Assembly: GCA_030148365.1 (NCBI GenBank)
Contig: JASBTO010000045.1
Span: 1 to 5,910, forward strand
DNA: 5,910 bases
Direction: 5' to 3'
Source: Kangiellaceae bacterium
GTDB lineage: Bacteria; Pseudomonadota; Gammaproteobacteria; Enterobacterales; Kangiellaceae
Both the position numbers and the translations under genes were made by a program. The notes beneath the pieces are model-generated. The model was not told the DNA's origin and made no database searches. It was given only the letters and a program-made list of their open reading frames with translations. How positions within the stretch are numbered: the stretch's first letter is position 1; every line of letters starts with the position of its first letter. Shown here piece by piece: positions 4,854 to 5,910 of this stretch.

Positions 4854-5910
4854 AGCCTTTCAGATCGACTTCATGGCGGCGCCAGCGTTGCAGGGCATCG
4901 CGGTACACCGGCTGCCGGGCCTGCCACAGGCTGGCGGTATGGATGGCTCCGGATCCCGATCCCTCGGCCTCTTCCTGCCGTTGCAGCGGTAGCGCACGGA
5001 GCAACCCGTCGGTGTCGGTCACCAAATCCTCGTAGTCGACCGTCAGCATGGGCGGCTCCAGCAGCGATTGCCAGTCCGCCATGGCGCTCTTGTAGAAGCG
5101 GTAAAACCGGGCGCAATCGTCGAGATCGAAACTGTAGGCGAGCTCCGGGCGGCCAAACAGCTGAAACCAGTTGGACAGCAGGGTATCGAAGGGATCCCGG
5201 CGACAGTGAATAACCAGCGCGTGGGGGAATATCAGCCGGATGATGCCGGCAAACATGAAGTTCAGCGGATTCTTGTCGACAAAACCGCTGCTGCCGGAAA
5301 CGCCGGCCGCGGACAGGTACCAGTCCTGCAGCCGCTGCAAATGGGTCTGGGTGATGGTTTCGCCCTGTTTCTGCCAGCCTTGCAGTTGCCGAAAGCAATC
5401 CTGGATCAGATCCCGCTCACCGAGGGCCTGCAAACCGAACCGGTCGCTGAGCTGTTGTTCCAGCAGGGTGGTGCCGGTGCGGGGCATGCCGACCACAAAC
5501 ACCGGTTGCCGGATTTTGTCGGTCGAGGGCTTGGCCACAGATTGGCAATGGCGGGTCAGGGCTCTGGCGGACTCGACCAGACTGTCCAGGGAGGGCCAGG
5601 GATAGGCCGGCAACTGTTGTTTCTGAGCTTTATTGCCGGACCCATAGGCGGCAAAAGCCTCCCGGTAGTTCTTCAGATCGCTCTGGATCTTGCCGAGCGC
5701 GAAGTCCCGGCAGACCCCGACCATGGGGTTCGGGTGCCGGACCCCGCCGATACGGTTGACGAGATCCTGATCATCAGCGGTGAATTTGCGGCTGTTGGCA
5801 AGCCCCAGCAGGGCGCCCGGCACCGGATCCGGTTGGGCTATCGCCGCGAGAAAATGCCCCTCGGCATCAGCAAACCGGCCATGTTTCTGGTGGATGGTCG
5901 CGAGATCATT
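4789..5910 (-). CDS. TPR-containing sulfotransferase (5' end outside window)
   Basis: The frame is open to the window edge and shows 373 C-terminal residues; a GTG at 5823 is internal. The first ~29 residues form a typical TPR unit (L-A-T-I-H-Q-K-H-G-R-F-A-D-A-E), followed by the linker block with F-A-L-G-K. Numbered from the visible edge, the sulfotransferase domain begins with the PAPS 5'-phosphosulfate loop V-G-M-P-R-T-G-T-T (about 140-148). G164-E165-R follows with the arginine-to-glutamate spacing of the catalytic Glu in tyrosylprotein sulfotransferases. D212-K213-N-P-L-N and H-C-R-R-D-P-F-D-T-L-L-S (about 235-246) form the 3'-phosphate site, and Y-E-D-L-V lies near 293. The C-terminal T-A-S-L-W-Q-A-R-Q-P-V-Y and R-W-R-R-H-E blocks are typical. 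The enzyme transfers sulfate from PAPS to an unknown acceptor. The stretch between YEDLV and TAS is shortened and unusual. Confidence 0.88.
   Translation of the reverse strand, partial: NDLATIHQKHGRFADAEGHFLAAIAQPDPVPGALLGLANSRKFTADDQDLVNRIGGVRHPNPMVGVCRDFALGKIQSDLKNYREAFAAYGSGNKAQKQQLPAYPWPSLDSLVESARALTRHCQSVAKPSTDKIRQPVFVVGMPRTGTTLLEQQLSDRFGLQALGERDLIQDCFRQLQGWQKQGETITQTHLQRLQDWYLSAAGVSGSSGFVDKNPLNFMFAGIIRLIFPHALVIHCRRDPFDTLLSNWFQLFGRPELAYSFDLDDCARFYRFYKSAMADWQSLLEPPMLTVDYEDLVTDTDGLLRALPLQRQEEAEGSGSGAIHTASLWQARQPVYRDALQRWRRHEVDLKGFIDRYYEEFYGQDRAETGSTD

Noticed and set aside
4871..5398. 175-codon open frame on the minus strand in a second frame
   Set aside because: It lies within the sulfotransferase gene in a shifted frame; its translation is rich in R, A, P and G and has no motif. 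The sulfotransferase frame is continuous, so it is not evidence of a frameshift.
1..5910. defence island, mobile element or CRISPR system
   Set aside because: No transposase, integrase, nuclease, reverse transcriptase, toxin-antitoxin pair or spaced direct repeats is visible; the recognisable genes are ordinary chromosomal families.

Overview
The window looks like an ordinary chromosomal segment of a gammaproteobacterium of moderately high GC, probably a free-living aquatic or marine type. The clearest lineage marker is a TusA protein very close to the E. coli/Pseudomonas form, coupled to a DUF1285 gene. A Dps with an OxyR-like site upstream, a YbaK-type deacylase and a TPR-sulfotransferase fit the same group. 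The genus cannot be named from the sequence alone. I see no tRNA, rRNA, CRISPR array, insertion sequence, phage gene or attachment site.

Layout, left to right. Positions 1-30 may hold the first ten codons of a leftward gene (DUF1801-like, low confidence). It is divergent from a hemolysin III/PAQR-type seven-helix membrane protein (196-888, +). After a 164-base gap with an inverted repeat, a probable promoter and a structured leader comes a YbaK/ProX-type aminoacyl-tRNA deacylase (1053-1553, +). This gene converges on dps (1645-2118, -), with a strong hairpin terminator between them. Upstream of dps is a promoter overlapped by an OxyR-like site. Next is an exported metal-dependent amidohydrolase (2295-3575, -) with its own terminator. 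A divergent spacer with a nested palindrome follows, then a tight rightward cluster: tusA (3768-4019), a DUF1285 gene (4016-4585, start overlapping the tusA stop) and a small two-helix membrane protein (4614-4853). The last gene converges on, and overlaps by 65 bases, a TPR-sulfotransferase (4789-5910, -) whose 5' end lies outside the window.

Functionally this is a set of housekeeping and stress genes rather than one pathway. Two genes concern tRNA: deacylation of mischarged tRNA, and sulfur relay for 2-thiouridine. Dps handles iron and peroxide protection. The amidohydrolase probably trims dipeptides or related amides in the periplasm. The sulfotransferase would modify an unknown acceptor with PAPS. 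The only group with strong evidence of co-expression is tusA-DUF1285-small membrane protein. I did not find a convincing new multi-gene defence or mobile system. The items most worth a second look are that coupled cluster, the OxyR-like dps control region, the structured leader of the deacylase gene, the nested palindrome at 3664-3698, and the 3' overlap with an atypical C-terminal segment in the sulfotransferase.
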